A stretch of 5,228 nt of DNA from positions 1 through 5,228 of the forward strand of contig JBBRLG010000526.1 in assembly GCA_038231495.1 (NCBI GenBank), read 5' to 3'. Every line of letters starts with the position of its first letter. The first letter of the stretch is position 1. The notes beneath the pieces are model-generated. The model made no database searches and was not told the DNA's origin. It saw only the letters and a list, made by a program, of their open reading frames with translations. Positions 1 through 5,123 of the stretch are shown here, in pieces. This DNA comes from JBBRLG01 sp038231495. Lineage in GTDB: Bacteria; Planctomycetota; Planctomycetia; Gemmatales; Gemmataceae. The translations under genes and the position numbers were made by a program.

Positions 1-58
1 AACGAATTCCTCAAGGTGGAACTTCTGGCTGGGAAAAGACTTAAAGCATTCGTTCCGG

Positions 59-76
59 GTGGCGCCCCAGCGCCAC
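59..76 (+). repeat. Hairpin, 7-bp stem (GTGGCGC/GCGCCAC)
   Basis: GTGGCGC at 59-65 is the exact reverse complement of GCGCCAC at 70-76, with a CCCA loop. No T-tract follows, so it is not a standard intrinsic terminator. It may help end an upstream transcript together with the next hairpin, or may be chance in GC-rich DNA. Confidence 0.35.
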
Positions 77-84
77 GTCATTGC

Positions 85-104
85 GCAAAGGTTGCTTCCT
101 TTGC
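85..104 (+). repeat. Hairpin, 7-bp stem (GCAAAGG/CCTTTGC)
   Basis: GCAAAGG at 85-91 pairs exactly with CCTTTGC at 98-104 across a six-base TTGCTT loop. It begins 8 nt after the preceding hairpin, so the two would form tandem stem-loops in RNA. Function is unknown; it could be a transcript 3' end for a gene to the left of the window. Confidence 0.35.
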
Positions 105-131
105 CACCCGCGTTTGAACCAGGCCGATAAA

Positions 132-145
132 CTCGGCGCGCCGAG
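132..145. repeat. Perfect 14-nt palindrome before uma2
   Basis: CTCGGCGCGCCGAG reads identically on both strands with no spacer, centred about 30 nt before the uma2 start codon. The position suits an operator or a leader element, but a zero-spacer palindrome of C and G can also arise by chance in DNA this GC-rich. Confidence 0.35.
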
Positions 146-169
146 CATACGAAGAGAAGGGATCGACCG

Positions 170-853
170 ATGAACGCTCCCCTGATGCGCCACCCTATCC
201 CACCGCTGGAAAACGGCGACCATCTAACGCGCGCCGAATTCGAGCGCCGCTACCAGGCGATGCCAGATGTGAAAAAGGCGGAACTCATTGACGGAGTCGT
301 GTACATGCCCTCTCCCGTTCGCGTCGAACAGCACGGCGGTCCTCATTTCGACCTCATCACCTGGCTGGGCATCTATCGCGGGGGTACTCCGGGCGTGCGC
401 GGCGCGGATAATTCGACGATCCGCCTCGATTTGGAGAACGAACCGCAACCGGACGCGGCTCTCTATCTCGAACCCGAACACGGCGGGCAAGTCCAAATCG
501 GTCCGGACGGCTACATTGAAGGCGGCCCCGAGTTGGTGGCGGAAGTGTCAGCCAGCACAGTCAGCATCGACCTGCACAGCAAGCTGCGCATGTACCAGCG
601 CAACGGCGTCCGCGAGTACGTCGTCTGGCGCGTGCTGGATCAGACGATCGATTGGTTCGTGCTTCGTCAGCAGCAGTATGTGCCGCTCGCCCGCGCCGGC
701 AGCCTTTACCGAAGTGAAGTCTTCCCCGGCTTGTGGCTGGACCCGGAGGCGTTGTTGCAGTTCGATTTGCTGCAACTTCTCCAAACGGTGCAGGCCGGTT
801 GTGCCACCCCCGAACACGCCGCCTTCGTCGCCGCGCACCCGCGCCGGACTTGA
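170..853 (+). CDS. Uma2 family endonuclease-like protein (DUF820)
   Basis: A 227-residue protein of the Uma2/DUF820 family, which adopts a PD-(D/E)XK restriction-endonuclease-like fold. Cellular role and substrate are not established for the family. Visible family marks are the AELIDGVVYMPSP strand near residues 37-49, PQPDAAL at 92-98 with candidate acidic residue D95, and the core PELVAEVSAST at 120-130 with E125. These are followed by D134 and K138 (the lysine shifted to the next helix, as is usual in this family) and GVREYVVWRVLD at 146-157. Length is within the normal range, slightly long because of a C-terminal tail after the usual FPGLWLD motif (185-191). The ATG is supported by GAAGAGAAGGG about 8 nt upstream. 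No toxin-antitoxin partner or nuclease cassette is adjacent. The family is strongly expanded in cyanobacteria and planctomycetes, and the sequence style recalls Gemmata-type copies. Confidence 0.9.
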   Translation: MNAPLMRHPIPPLENGDHLTRAEFERRYQAMPDVKKAELIDGVVYMPSPVRVEQHGGPHFDLITWLGIYRGGTPGVRGADNSTIRLDLENEPQPDAALYLEPEHGGQVQIGPDGYIEGGPELVAEVSASTVSIDLHSKLRMYQRNGVREYVVWRVLDQTIDWFVLRQQQYVPLARAGSLYRSEVFPGLWLDPEALLQFDLLQLLQTVQAGCATPEHAAFVAAHPRRT

Positions 854-866
854 TGGGGGCTGGCTT

Positions 867-886
867 GCAAAGCCGCAAGCGGCAAA
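867..886 (+). repeat. Single arm of the dispersed 20-nt repeat
   Basis: The 20 bases GCAAAGCCGCAAGCGGCAAA are identical to 4085-4104, the right arm of the long hairpin after efp. Here only one arm is present, starting 13 nt after the uma2 stop codon. It can still fold locally: GCTTGC at 863-868 pairs with GCAAGC at 875-880 around a six-base loop. It may mark the uma2 transcript end or simply be one copy of a genome-wide interspersed repeat. The rest of the 854-939 gap shows no clear promoter. Confidence 0.7.
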
Positions 887-927
887 ACGTGGACGAACAC
901 CCTCCATCCAATCACACCGTCGGCAGC

Positions 928-934
928 AAGGGGA
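928..934 (+). promoter_or_regulatory. Ribosome binding site fixing the ilvD start
   Basis: AAGGGGA lies 5 nt before the ATG at 940. It selects that codon over upstream in-frame starts such as 733, which would overlap uma2 and add a residue stretch unlike the family. Confidence 0.7.
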
Positions 935-939
935 AACAC

Positions 940-2622
940 ATGGCAGGCACGGGCAATCGGACCAGTCGGCGCACCACCGAGGGCATGGGCCGCGCGCCCA
1001 ACCGGGCCATGCTCCGGGCCGTCGGCTTTCACGACGACGACTTCGACCGGCCCATGATCGGCGTCGCCTCCCTCTTCAGCGACATCACGCCCTGTAATTC
1101 CCACCTCGACCGACTCGCCCGCCACGCCTGCGAAGGCATTCGCGCCGCCGGCGGCGTGCCCCAGGTTTTCGGCGCGCCCACGGCGTCCGACGGCATCATG
1201 ATGGGCCACCAGGGTATGCGTTACAGCCTCGTGTCGCGCGAGGTCATCGCCGACAGCCTGGAAGTCGTGTCGGGCGGCATGAACCACGACGGCCTGTTGG
1301 CGCTGGGCGGCTGCGACAAGAACATGCCCGGCTGCGTCATGGCGATGGCCCGGCTCAACGTGCCCAGCATCTTCGTCTACGGCGGCAGCATTCTGCCCGG
1401 CACCGGCCCCGACGGCAGCGACATCGACATCGTGTCCATCTTCGAGGCGGTCGGCCAATTCCAGGGCGGCAGCCTGGACGAGAAGGGCGTTCACGAGATC
1501 GAATGCGCGGCGTGTCCCGGCGCCGGAGCGTGCGGCGGCATGTACACGGCCAACACCATGAGTTCCGCCATCGAGGCCATGGGCATGTCGCTGCCGTACG
1601 ACGCGAGTTACCCGGCGGTGTCGTCCGCCAAGGAGCGCGAGACGTTCATGGCCGGCCATGCGCTGCTGCGCCTGATCGGCAAAAACATCAAGCCGCGCGA
1701 CATCATTACTCGCCAATCACTGGAAAACGCCTACACTTTGGTCCTGGCGCTGGGCGGTTCGACGAACGCCGTGCTGCATTTGATGGCGATCGCGCGCGAG
1801 GCCGAGGTCGAATGGACGCTCGCCGACTTCGACCGGCTCGGCAACAAGGTGCCGCACCTGGCCGACCTGAAGCCGGGCGGCCGTTACGTCATGAACGACC
1901 TGCACCGCGCCGGCGGCACGCCCGCCGTGCTCAAGGCGCTGCTCGAAGCGGGCCTGTTGCACGGCGACTGCGTCACCTGCACGGGCGCGACCCTGGCCGA
2001 GAATCTCACGGACGTGGACAGCATCTACAAGCGTAAGCAGGACGTGGTACGGCCGCTCAACAAGCCGATGCACGGCACCGGGCACCTCGTCATCCTGCAC
2101 GGCAACCTGGCTCCGGACGGTGCGGTCGCGAAAGTGGCAGGACTGCTGACGCGGAGTCTCACCGGCCCGGCGAAGGTGTTCGAGGGCGAAGAGGCGTGTT
2201 TCGCGGCGATCCAGGCGCGCGCCATCAAGCCGGGCGACGTGGTCGTGATTCGCGGCGAAGGCCCGGTCGGCGGCCCCGGCATGCGCGAGATGCTGTCGGT
2301 GACGGCGGCACTGTCGGGCCAGGGACTCGGCGACAAGATCGGCCTGATCACCGACGGCCGTTTCTCCGGCGGCACGCACGGCCTGGTCGTCGGCCACGTC
2401 GCGCCGGAGGCGTGGGTCGGCGGGCCGATCGCCCTGCTGAAAAACGGCGACCGCATCACCATCGACGCCGACGCGAAGAAGTTGACGGTCGCCCTGGACG
2501 AGGCGGAATTCGCGAAGCGCCAGGCGACCTTCGTTTTGCCGCCGCCGCGTGAAACCCGCGGCGTCCTGGCCAAATACGCCCGCTGCGTGCGCTCGGCGTC
2601 GGAGGGCGCGGTGACTTCGTGA
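940..2622 (+). CDS. ilvD: Dihydroxy-acid dehydratase
   Basis: Cytosolic enzyme (EC 4.2.1.9) that dehydrates 2,3-dihydroxy-isovalerate and 2,3-dihydroxy-3-methylvalerate to the 2-oxo acids leading to valine, isoleucine, leucine and pantothenate. The 560 residues match the short IlvD type, which usually carries a [2Fe-2S] cluster, rather than the ~616-residue E. coli type. Candidate cluster cysteines are C52 (ITPCNSHL), C125 (GGCDKNMPG) and C198 (GACGGMYTANTM). Metal-binding candidates are D84, D126, K127 (carbamylated in characterised homologues) and E450; the catalytic serine is S476 in TDGRFSGGTHG. All family signature blocks are intact. The frame is open back to 733, but the ATG at 940 has a good ribosome site and gives the family N-terminus (RAPNRAMLRAVGF). 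Sugar-acid dehydratases such as Edd are related, but the sequence reads as IlvD. The stop overlaps the trpF start by 4 nt. Confidence 0.97.
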   Translation: MAGTGNRTSRRTTEGMGRAPNRAMLRAVGFHDDDFDRPMIGVASLFSDITPCNSHLDRLARHACEGIRAAGGVPQVFGAPTASDGIMMGHQGMRYSLVSREVIADSLEVVSGGMNHDGLLALGGCDKNMPGCVMAMARLNVPSIFVYGGSILPGTGPDGSDIDIVSIFEAVGQFQGGSLDEKGVHEIECAACPGAGACGGMYTANTMSSAIEAMGMSLPYDASYPAVSSAKERETFMAGHALLRLIGKNIKPRDIITRQSLENAYTLVLALGGSTNAVLHLMAIAREAEVEWTLADFDRLGNKVPHLADLKPGGRYVMNDLHRAGGTPAVLKALLEAGLLHGDCVTCTGATLAENLTDVDSIYKRKQDVVRPLNKPMHGTGHLVILHGNLAPDGAVAKVAGLLTRSLTGPAKVFEGEEACFAAIQARAIKPGDVVVIRGEGPVGGPGMREMLSVTAALSGQGLGDKIGLITDGRFSGGTHGLVVGHVAPEAWVGGPIALLKNGDRITIDADAKKLTVALDEAEFAKRQATFVLPPPRETRGVLAKYARCVRSASEGAVTS

Positions 2623-3293
2623 GCCGGCACCTGCGCATCAAAATCTGTGGCGTCACCAACCCCGCGGATGCGCTTCACGCCGCGGAGTGCGGTGCCGATG
2701 CGGTGGGCTTGAACTTCCACCCCGGTTCGCCACGCTATGTTCAGCCGGCTGCCGCAGTGGCGATTCTACGCGACTTGCCGTTGTTCACGCGCGCCGTCGT
2801 CGTCGCCGTCAATAAGCCGTTAAGTGAGATCGCGTACATGCTGAAACCCCTGGCCCACGTGCAAACGATTCAATGGCACGGCGACGACGACCAGCGCGAA
2901 ATCGGTACGGTTTGGCCGTACGACCTTATCGCAGCGTTTCGGGTGCGCGACGCCGCGAGCCTGCATGCGATTTCGCACTACCTCGATCAATGTCGCAGTG
3001 CGGGCCAGCTGCCGGCCGCCGTCCTGGTGGACGCGCACGTGGCCGGCCAACACGGCGGCACCGGGCGGACGGCGCCGTGGGAACTGCTCGCCGCGTTCCG
3101 GCCCGGCGTGCCCGTCATCCTGGCGGGCGGGTTGACGCCGGAAAATGTCGCGGAGGCCGTGCGCGTCGTGCAACCCTACGCGGTGGACGTGGCCAGCGGC
3201 GTCGAGAACTCGCCGGGGCACAAAGACCCCGACAAGGTTCGCCGCTTCATTGCCAACGCCCGCGCGGCTCAAGCACAGCTGCCGGGCAATTGA
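2619..3293 (+). CDS. trpF: Phosphoribosylanthranilate isomerase
   Basis: Catalyses the Amadori rearrangement of N-(5-phosphoribosyl)anthranilate to CdRP, the third step of tryptophan synthesis (EC 5.3.1.24). It is a 224-residue cytosolic (beta/alpha)8 barrel of normal length. Visible in order are KICGVT at 8-13 with general base C10, AVGLNFHPGSPRYV at 28-41, QWHGDD at 85-90, LVDAH at 136-140 with general acid D138, and GGTGRTAPWELL at 146-157. The phosphate-binding strands VILAGGLTPENV (166-177) and VDVASGVENSPGHKD (189-203) close the barrel. The start is GTG inside the sequence GTGA shared with the ilvD stop. A GGTGA at 2610-2614 and a GGAGGG at 2601-2606 offer ribosome contacts, and re-initiation after ilvD is likely. 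No other trp gene is in the window. The protein is free-standing, not fused to TrpC. Confidence 0.96.
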   Translation: MSRHLRIKICGVTNPADALHAAECGADAVGLNFHPGSPRYVQPAAAVAILRDLPLFTRAVVVAVNKPLSEIAYMLKPLAHVQTIQWHGDDDQREIGTVWPYDLIAAFRVRDAASLHAISHYLDQCRSAGQLPAAVLVDAHVAGQHGGTGRTAPWELLAAFRPGVPVILAGGLTPENVAEAVRVVQPYAVDVASGVENSPGHKDPDKVRRFIANARAAQAQLPGN

Positions 3294-3318
3294 GGCAGGA
3301 AGTCCCGCCGGGTTCCGC

Positions 3319-3346
3319 TTGCTGGCGTTGCAGCGGTTGATAGAAT
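3319..3346 (+). promoter_or_regulatory. Possible promoter for efp
   Basis: TTGCTG (3319-3324), a 16-bp spacer and TAGAAT (3341-3346) resemble a sigma-70-type promoter. They sit at the edge of an A/T-rich island (3338-3362) that stands out in this GC-rich DNA. The -35 matches the consensus poorly beyond TTG. A start near 3353 would give a leader of about 120 nt. An imperfect stem at 3315-3336 (CCGCT/AGCGG plus an inner GC/GC pair) overlaps the -35 and might instead end the trpF transcript. Confidence 0.35.
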
Positions 3347-3424
3347 AAACGCATAAATAATGGTTGCCGGGGCCAGCCGCCCCCGTGGGTGCGTGGCCGC
3401 CGGCCCGGTTGAAACTCGGATTTC

Positions 3425-3451
3425 CCGCCTGCAATTACCTGCGACAGGCGG
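3425..3451 (+). repeat. Leader hairpin before efp
   Basis: CCGCCTG at 3425-3431 is the exact complement of CAGGCGG at 3445-3451, with a 13-nt loop, followed by TCTTTCTCC. It ends 15 nt before the efp ribosome site, so it would be part of the efp 5' leader or, less likely, a weak terminator for trpF. Confidence 0.35.
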
Positions 3452-3466
3452 TCTTTCTCCATCGAC

Positions 3467-3471
3467 GGAGG
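3467..3471 (+). promoter_or_regulatory. Ribosome binding site fixing the GTG start of efp
   Basis: GGAGG is followed by a four-T spacer and GTG at 3476. No ATG lies near enough to give a complete EF-P N-terminus, so the GTG is the start. Confidence 0.7.
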
Positions 3472-3475
3472 TTTT

Positions 3476-4045
3476 GTGGCATCGATCGAATACAGCGAAG
3501 TCCGCAAGGGCATGGTGATCGTCGGCGACGGCGGCCAGCTCTTCTATTGCATGGACCGCGACCTTAAAACGCCGGGCAACTTGCCCTCCAAGCTCAAGCT
3601 CAAGCTGCGCAACCTGAAGAACGGCTTGGTCAACGAAGTCCGCGTCCACCCCGAAGACAAGGTGGAACAGGCGTACCTCGACACGCGCGCCATGCAGTAC
3701 CTGTACAAGGACGCCGACGGCTTCGTCTTCATGGACAACGAGACGTTCGACCAGACCACCCTCTCGGCGGAACTGGCCGGCGACTTGATGCTCTACATCC
3801 AGGAAGGCAATTCCGTGAAGGTCGTCTTTCACGGCGAACGACCGTTGAGCGTCGAGTTGCCTCAAACGGTCGAGTTGCAAGTCACCGATACCGAGCCGAG
3901 TGTCAAGGGCGCGACTGCCGCGGCTCAATATAAGCCGGCCACGCTGGAAACGGGCCTCAAGATTAACGTGCCGGCCTTCATCGGCATCGGCGAAAAAATC
4001 GCCATCGACACGCGCGACGGGAAGTACCTTAGCCGGGTTAAGTGA
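3476..4045 (+). CDS. efp: Translation elongation factor P with atypical tip loop
   Basis: EF-P binds between the P and E sites of the ribosome and speeds peptide bond formation at consecutive prolines. The 189 residues cover the standard three beta-barrel domains: a KOW-like N-domain (about 1-63), a middle OB domain (about 66-128, with YLYKDADGFVFMDNETF at 76-91) and a C-terminal OB domain (about 130-189, with KGATAAAQYKPATLETG at 144-160 and the end DGKYLSRVK). The N-domain tip reads KTPGNLPSKLKLKLR (31-45). Aligned without gaps to E. coli PGKGQAFARVKLR, N35 occupies the site of the modified lysine K34, so neither the usual lysine nor the arginine of the EarP type is there. The start is GTG behind a GGAGG site. 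Gaps on both sides and the strong hairpin after the stop suggest a single-gene transcript. Full length and intact domains argue against a pseudogene. Confidence 0.95.
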   Translation: MASIEYSEVRKGMVIVGDGGQLFYCMDRDLKTPGNLPSKLKLKLRNLKNGLVNEVRVHPEDKVEQAYLDTRAMQYLYKDADGFVFMDNETFDQTTLSAELAGDLMLYIQEGNSVKVVFHGERPLSVELPQTVELQVTDTEPSVKGATAAAQYKPATLETGLKINVPAFIGIGEKIAIDTRDGKYLSRVK

Positions 4046-4054
4046 AAAGTTGTA

Positions 4055-4104
4055 TTTGCCGCTTGCGGCTTTGCGCTGGGGAGCGCAAAGCCGCAAGCGG
4101 CAAA
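4055..4104 (+). terminator. Perfect 23-bp inverted repeat with GGGG loop after efp
   Basis: Positions 4055-4077 are the exact reverse complement of 4082-4104, separated by GGGG. The stem starts 10 nt after the efp stop, a position expected of a transcript end, and would be extremely stable in RNA. No T-tract follows on the + strand, so it is not a textbook intrinsic terminator. It may stabilise the mRNA 3' end, act with Rho, or be a small repeat element. The right arm contains the same 20 bases as 867-886, which favours a dispersed repeat that has taken on a 3'-end role. Confidence 0.55.
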
Positions 4105-4134
4105 CCCCCACCCTTCCCGAATCTCCGCTTGTTC

Positions 4135-4152
4135 TTCACACAATCTACACAT
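4135..4152 (+). promoter_or_regulatory. Candidate Pho-box-like direct repeat before pstB
   Basis: TTCACAC (4135-4141), four bases AATC, then TACACAT (4146-4152) form two 7-mers at an 11-nt period with 5 of 7 matches. PhoB/PhoP-family regulators bind 7-mers at this period, and TTCAC is the core of the actinobacterial PHO box. It ends 8 bp before the TAGAAT at 4161, close to the spacing at activated pho promoters. The binding sequence used by planctomycete regulators is unknown to me. Confidence 0.35.
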
Positions 4153-4160
4153 CGCACCTT

Positions 4161-4166
4161 TAGAAT
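4161..4166 (+). promoter_or_regulatory. Possible -10 element for pstB
   Basis: TAGAAT differs from TATAAT by one base and is identical to the -10 candidate before efp. No good -35 is found at 16-18 bp (TTCACA at 4135 is 20 bp away), which would suit an activator-dependent promoter. TATAAC at 4191-4196 is an alternative. Confidence 0.35.
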
Positions 4167-4185
4167 GACCCCGTCGGGTGGACGA

Positions 4186-4200
4186 GTTCGTATAACGAAC
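4186..4200. promoter_or_regulatory. Operator-like inverted repeat GTTCGT-ATA-ACGAAC
   Basis: Two perfect 6-base half sites flank a 3-base A/T centre, about 20 nt after the TAGAAT candidate and 76 nt before the pstB ATG. The form and length fit a dimeric helix-turn-helix repressor site. The palindrome also contains TATAAC (4191-4196), so it could overlap a second -10. The regulator is not in the window. Confidence 0.4.
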
Positions 4201-4265
4201 CAGGGAAGGGGTAATTCCTTTTCCGCGAACGGGAAGCGGCCTTACGGCGTTACCGACCCGGCACC

Positions 4266-4271
4266 GAGGTG
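4266..4271 (+). promoter_or_regulatory. Ribosome binding site fixing the pstB start
   Basis: GAGGTG ends 5 nt before the ATG at 4277, whereas the later in-frame ATG at 4319 has no comparable site. The motif is partly inside a short GCAC-CGAG-GTGC stem (4261-4272). Confidence 0.6.
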
Positions 4272-4276
4272 CGCGA

Positions 4277-5107
4277 ATGTCGACTCTCTCCTACTCCGCG
4301 ATCATTTCCGAACGGACCATGAACGGCCGGGAACCTTCCAACGCGAAGGGCGTGAAGGCCAAGTTCGTCGTTCGCAACCTGTCGTTCTGGTACGGAGCGA
4401 AGCAAGCCCTCTGGGACGTCAACCTGGTCATCCCCGAATGCTCCGTCGTCGCCCTCATCGGCCCGTCGGGCTGCGGCAAATCGACGTTCTTGCGCGCACT
4501 CAACCGCATGAACGACCTGATCGAGGGAACCCACCATACGGGTGAGGTCGCGCTCGACGGCATCGACATTTATTCGCGCACCGTCAACCTCGTGGACCTG
4601 CGCCGCCGGGTCGGCATGGTTTTCCAAAAGTCTAACCCGTTCCCCAAAACGGTTTTCGAGAACGTGGTCTACGGCCCGCGCGTCGCCGGTCTGAACAACC
4701 GCGCCCGGCTGAACGAAATCTGCGAACGCTGCCTGCGCGGGGCCGCACTGTGGGACGAGGTGAAGGACCGCCTCGACGACTCGGCCTTGAACCTGTCCGG
4801 CGGGCAGGCGCAACGGCTGTGCATCGCCCGCGCCCTGGCCACCGACCCGGAAGTCCTGCTCCTGGACGAGCCGGCCTCGGCACTCGACCCGGCCTCGACG
4901 GCCCGCATTGAAGACCTCATCTTCGAGTTGAAGCGCGACTACACAATCGTCATCGTCACGCACAACATGCAGCAGGCCGCCCGCGTCTCCGACGTGACCG
5001 CCTTCTTTTTCCAGGGCAAGGTGATCGAGGCGGGGCCGACGAACTTCCTGTACACCCGGCCCCAGGTGAAACAGACCGAAGATTACATCACCGGGCGGTT
5101 TGGGTAA
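4277..5107 (+). CDS. pstB: Phosphate ABC transporter ATP-binding protein
   Basis: ATPase subunit of the PstSCAB high-affinity phosphate importer, acting as a dimer on the cytoplasmic face of the PstC/PstA permease. The 276 residues contain every ABC motif: Walker A GPSGCGKST (62-70), Q-loop Q117 in VGMVFQKSNPFP, signature LSGGQAQR (173-180), Walker B LLLDEP (194-199), D-loop SALDP (201-205) and H-loop H229 in IVTHNMQQAARVSD. PstB-specific wording (LNRMNDLI at 75-82, NPFPKTVFENV at 120-130, RGAALWDEVKDRL at 154-166, the end TEDYITGRFG) separates it from other importers. The signature has A178 where PstB normally has Q, a mild change. The start at 4277 gives about 25-30 residues before the ABC domain, slightly longer than typical; 4319 would give 262 residues. 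pstS, pstC and pstA are not upstream, since efp is the left neighbour; the right side is lost in low-quality sequence. Confidence 0.97.
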   Translation: MSTLSYSAIISERTMNGREPSNAKGVKAKFVVRNLSFWYGAKQALWDVNLVIPECSVVALIGPSGCGKSTFLRALNRMNDLIEGTHHTGEVALDGIDIYSRTVNLVDLRRRVGMVFQKSNPFPKTVFENVVYGPRVAGLNNRARLNEICERCLRGAALWDEVKDRLDDSALNLSGGQAQRLCIARALATDPEVLLLDEPASALDPASTARIEDLIFELKRDYTIVIVTHNMQQAARVSDVTAFFFQGKVIEAGPTNFLYTRPQVKQTEDYITGRFG

Positions 5108-5123
5108 TTCGGCGGACCGGCGA

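Larger units (their letters stand above)
1..169. other. Non-coding stretch upstream of uma2
   Basis: No gene can be supported here. The + strand frame from base 1 is open for 38 codons to a TGA at 115-117 and could be the tail of an upstream gene, but I recognise nothing in it. The second half is rich in self-complementary sequence: a 7-bp hairpin at 59-76, a 7-bp hairpin at 85-104 and a 14-nt palindrome at 132-145. No convincing -35/-10 pair was found. A purine-rich Shine-Dalgarno tract (GAAGAGAAGGG, 151-161) lies just before the uma2 ATG. Confidence 0.5.

Noticed and set aside
1..117. Possible C-terminal tail of an upstream gene in + frame 1
   Set aside because: Only 38 codons, no recognisable motif, and a hairpin inside it; another frame is open to 130 as well. 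It cannot be supported as a gene.
170..853. uma2 as part of a defence or toxin-antitoxin system
   Set aside because: The family fold is nuclease-like, but no methylase, antitoxin, transposase or other defence gene is adjacent and the next genes are housekeeping. Nothing in the window supports such a role.
733..939. Upstream in-frame extension of ilvD (69 extra residues)
   Set aside because: It overlaps the uma2 end, its translation is arginine-rich and unlike IlvD, and the ATG at 940 has a proper ribosome site and the expected N-terminus.
706..1716. Long open frame on the - strand (336 codons), with similar ones at 2025-2720, 3269-4111 and 4250-4963
   Set aside because: These lie opposite confidently identified genes. 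Their alanine/arginine/valine/histidine-rich translations are the usual antisense shadows of high-GC codon use.
940..2622. 6-phosphogluconate dehydratase (Edd) or a sugar-acid dehydratase instead of IlvD
   Set aside because: Same superfamily, but the length of 560, the ITPCNSHL and GGCDKNMPG wording and overall similarity to bacterial IlvD fit dihydroxy-acid dehydratase better.
3590..3607. Three tandem hexamers AAGCTC/AAGCTC/AAGCTG in efp
   Set aside because: They encode the KLKLKL beta strand after the tip loop. The pattern follows from the protein sequence and is too short to be a meaningful repeat.
4319..4321. Alternative ATG start for pstB
   Set aside because: It gives a plausible 262-residue protein but lacks a ribosome site, whereas 4277 has GAGGTG at good spacing. 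It remains possible.
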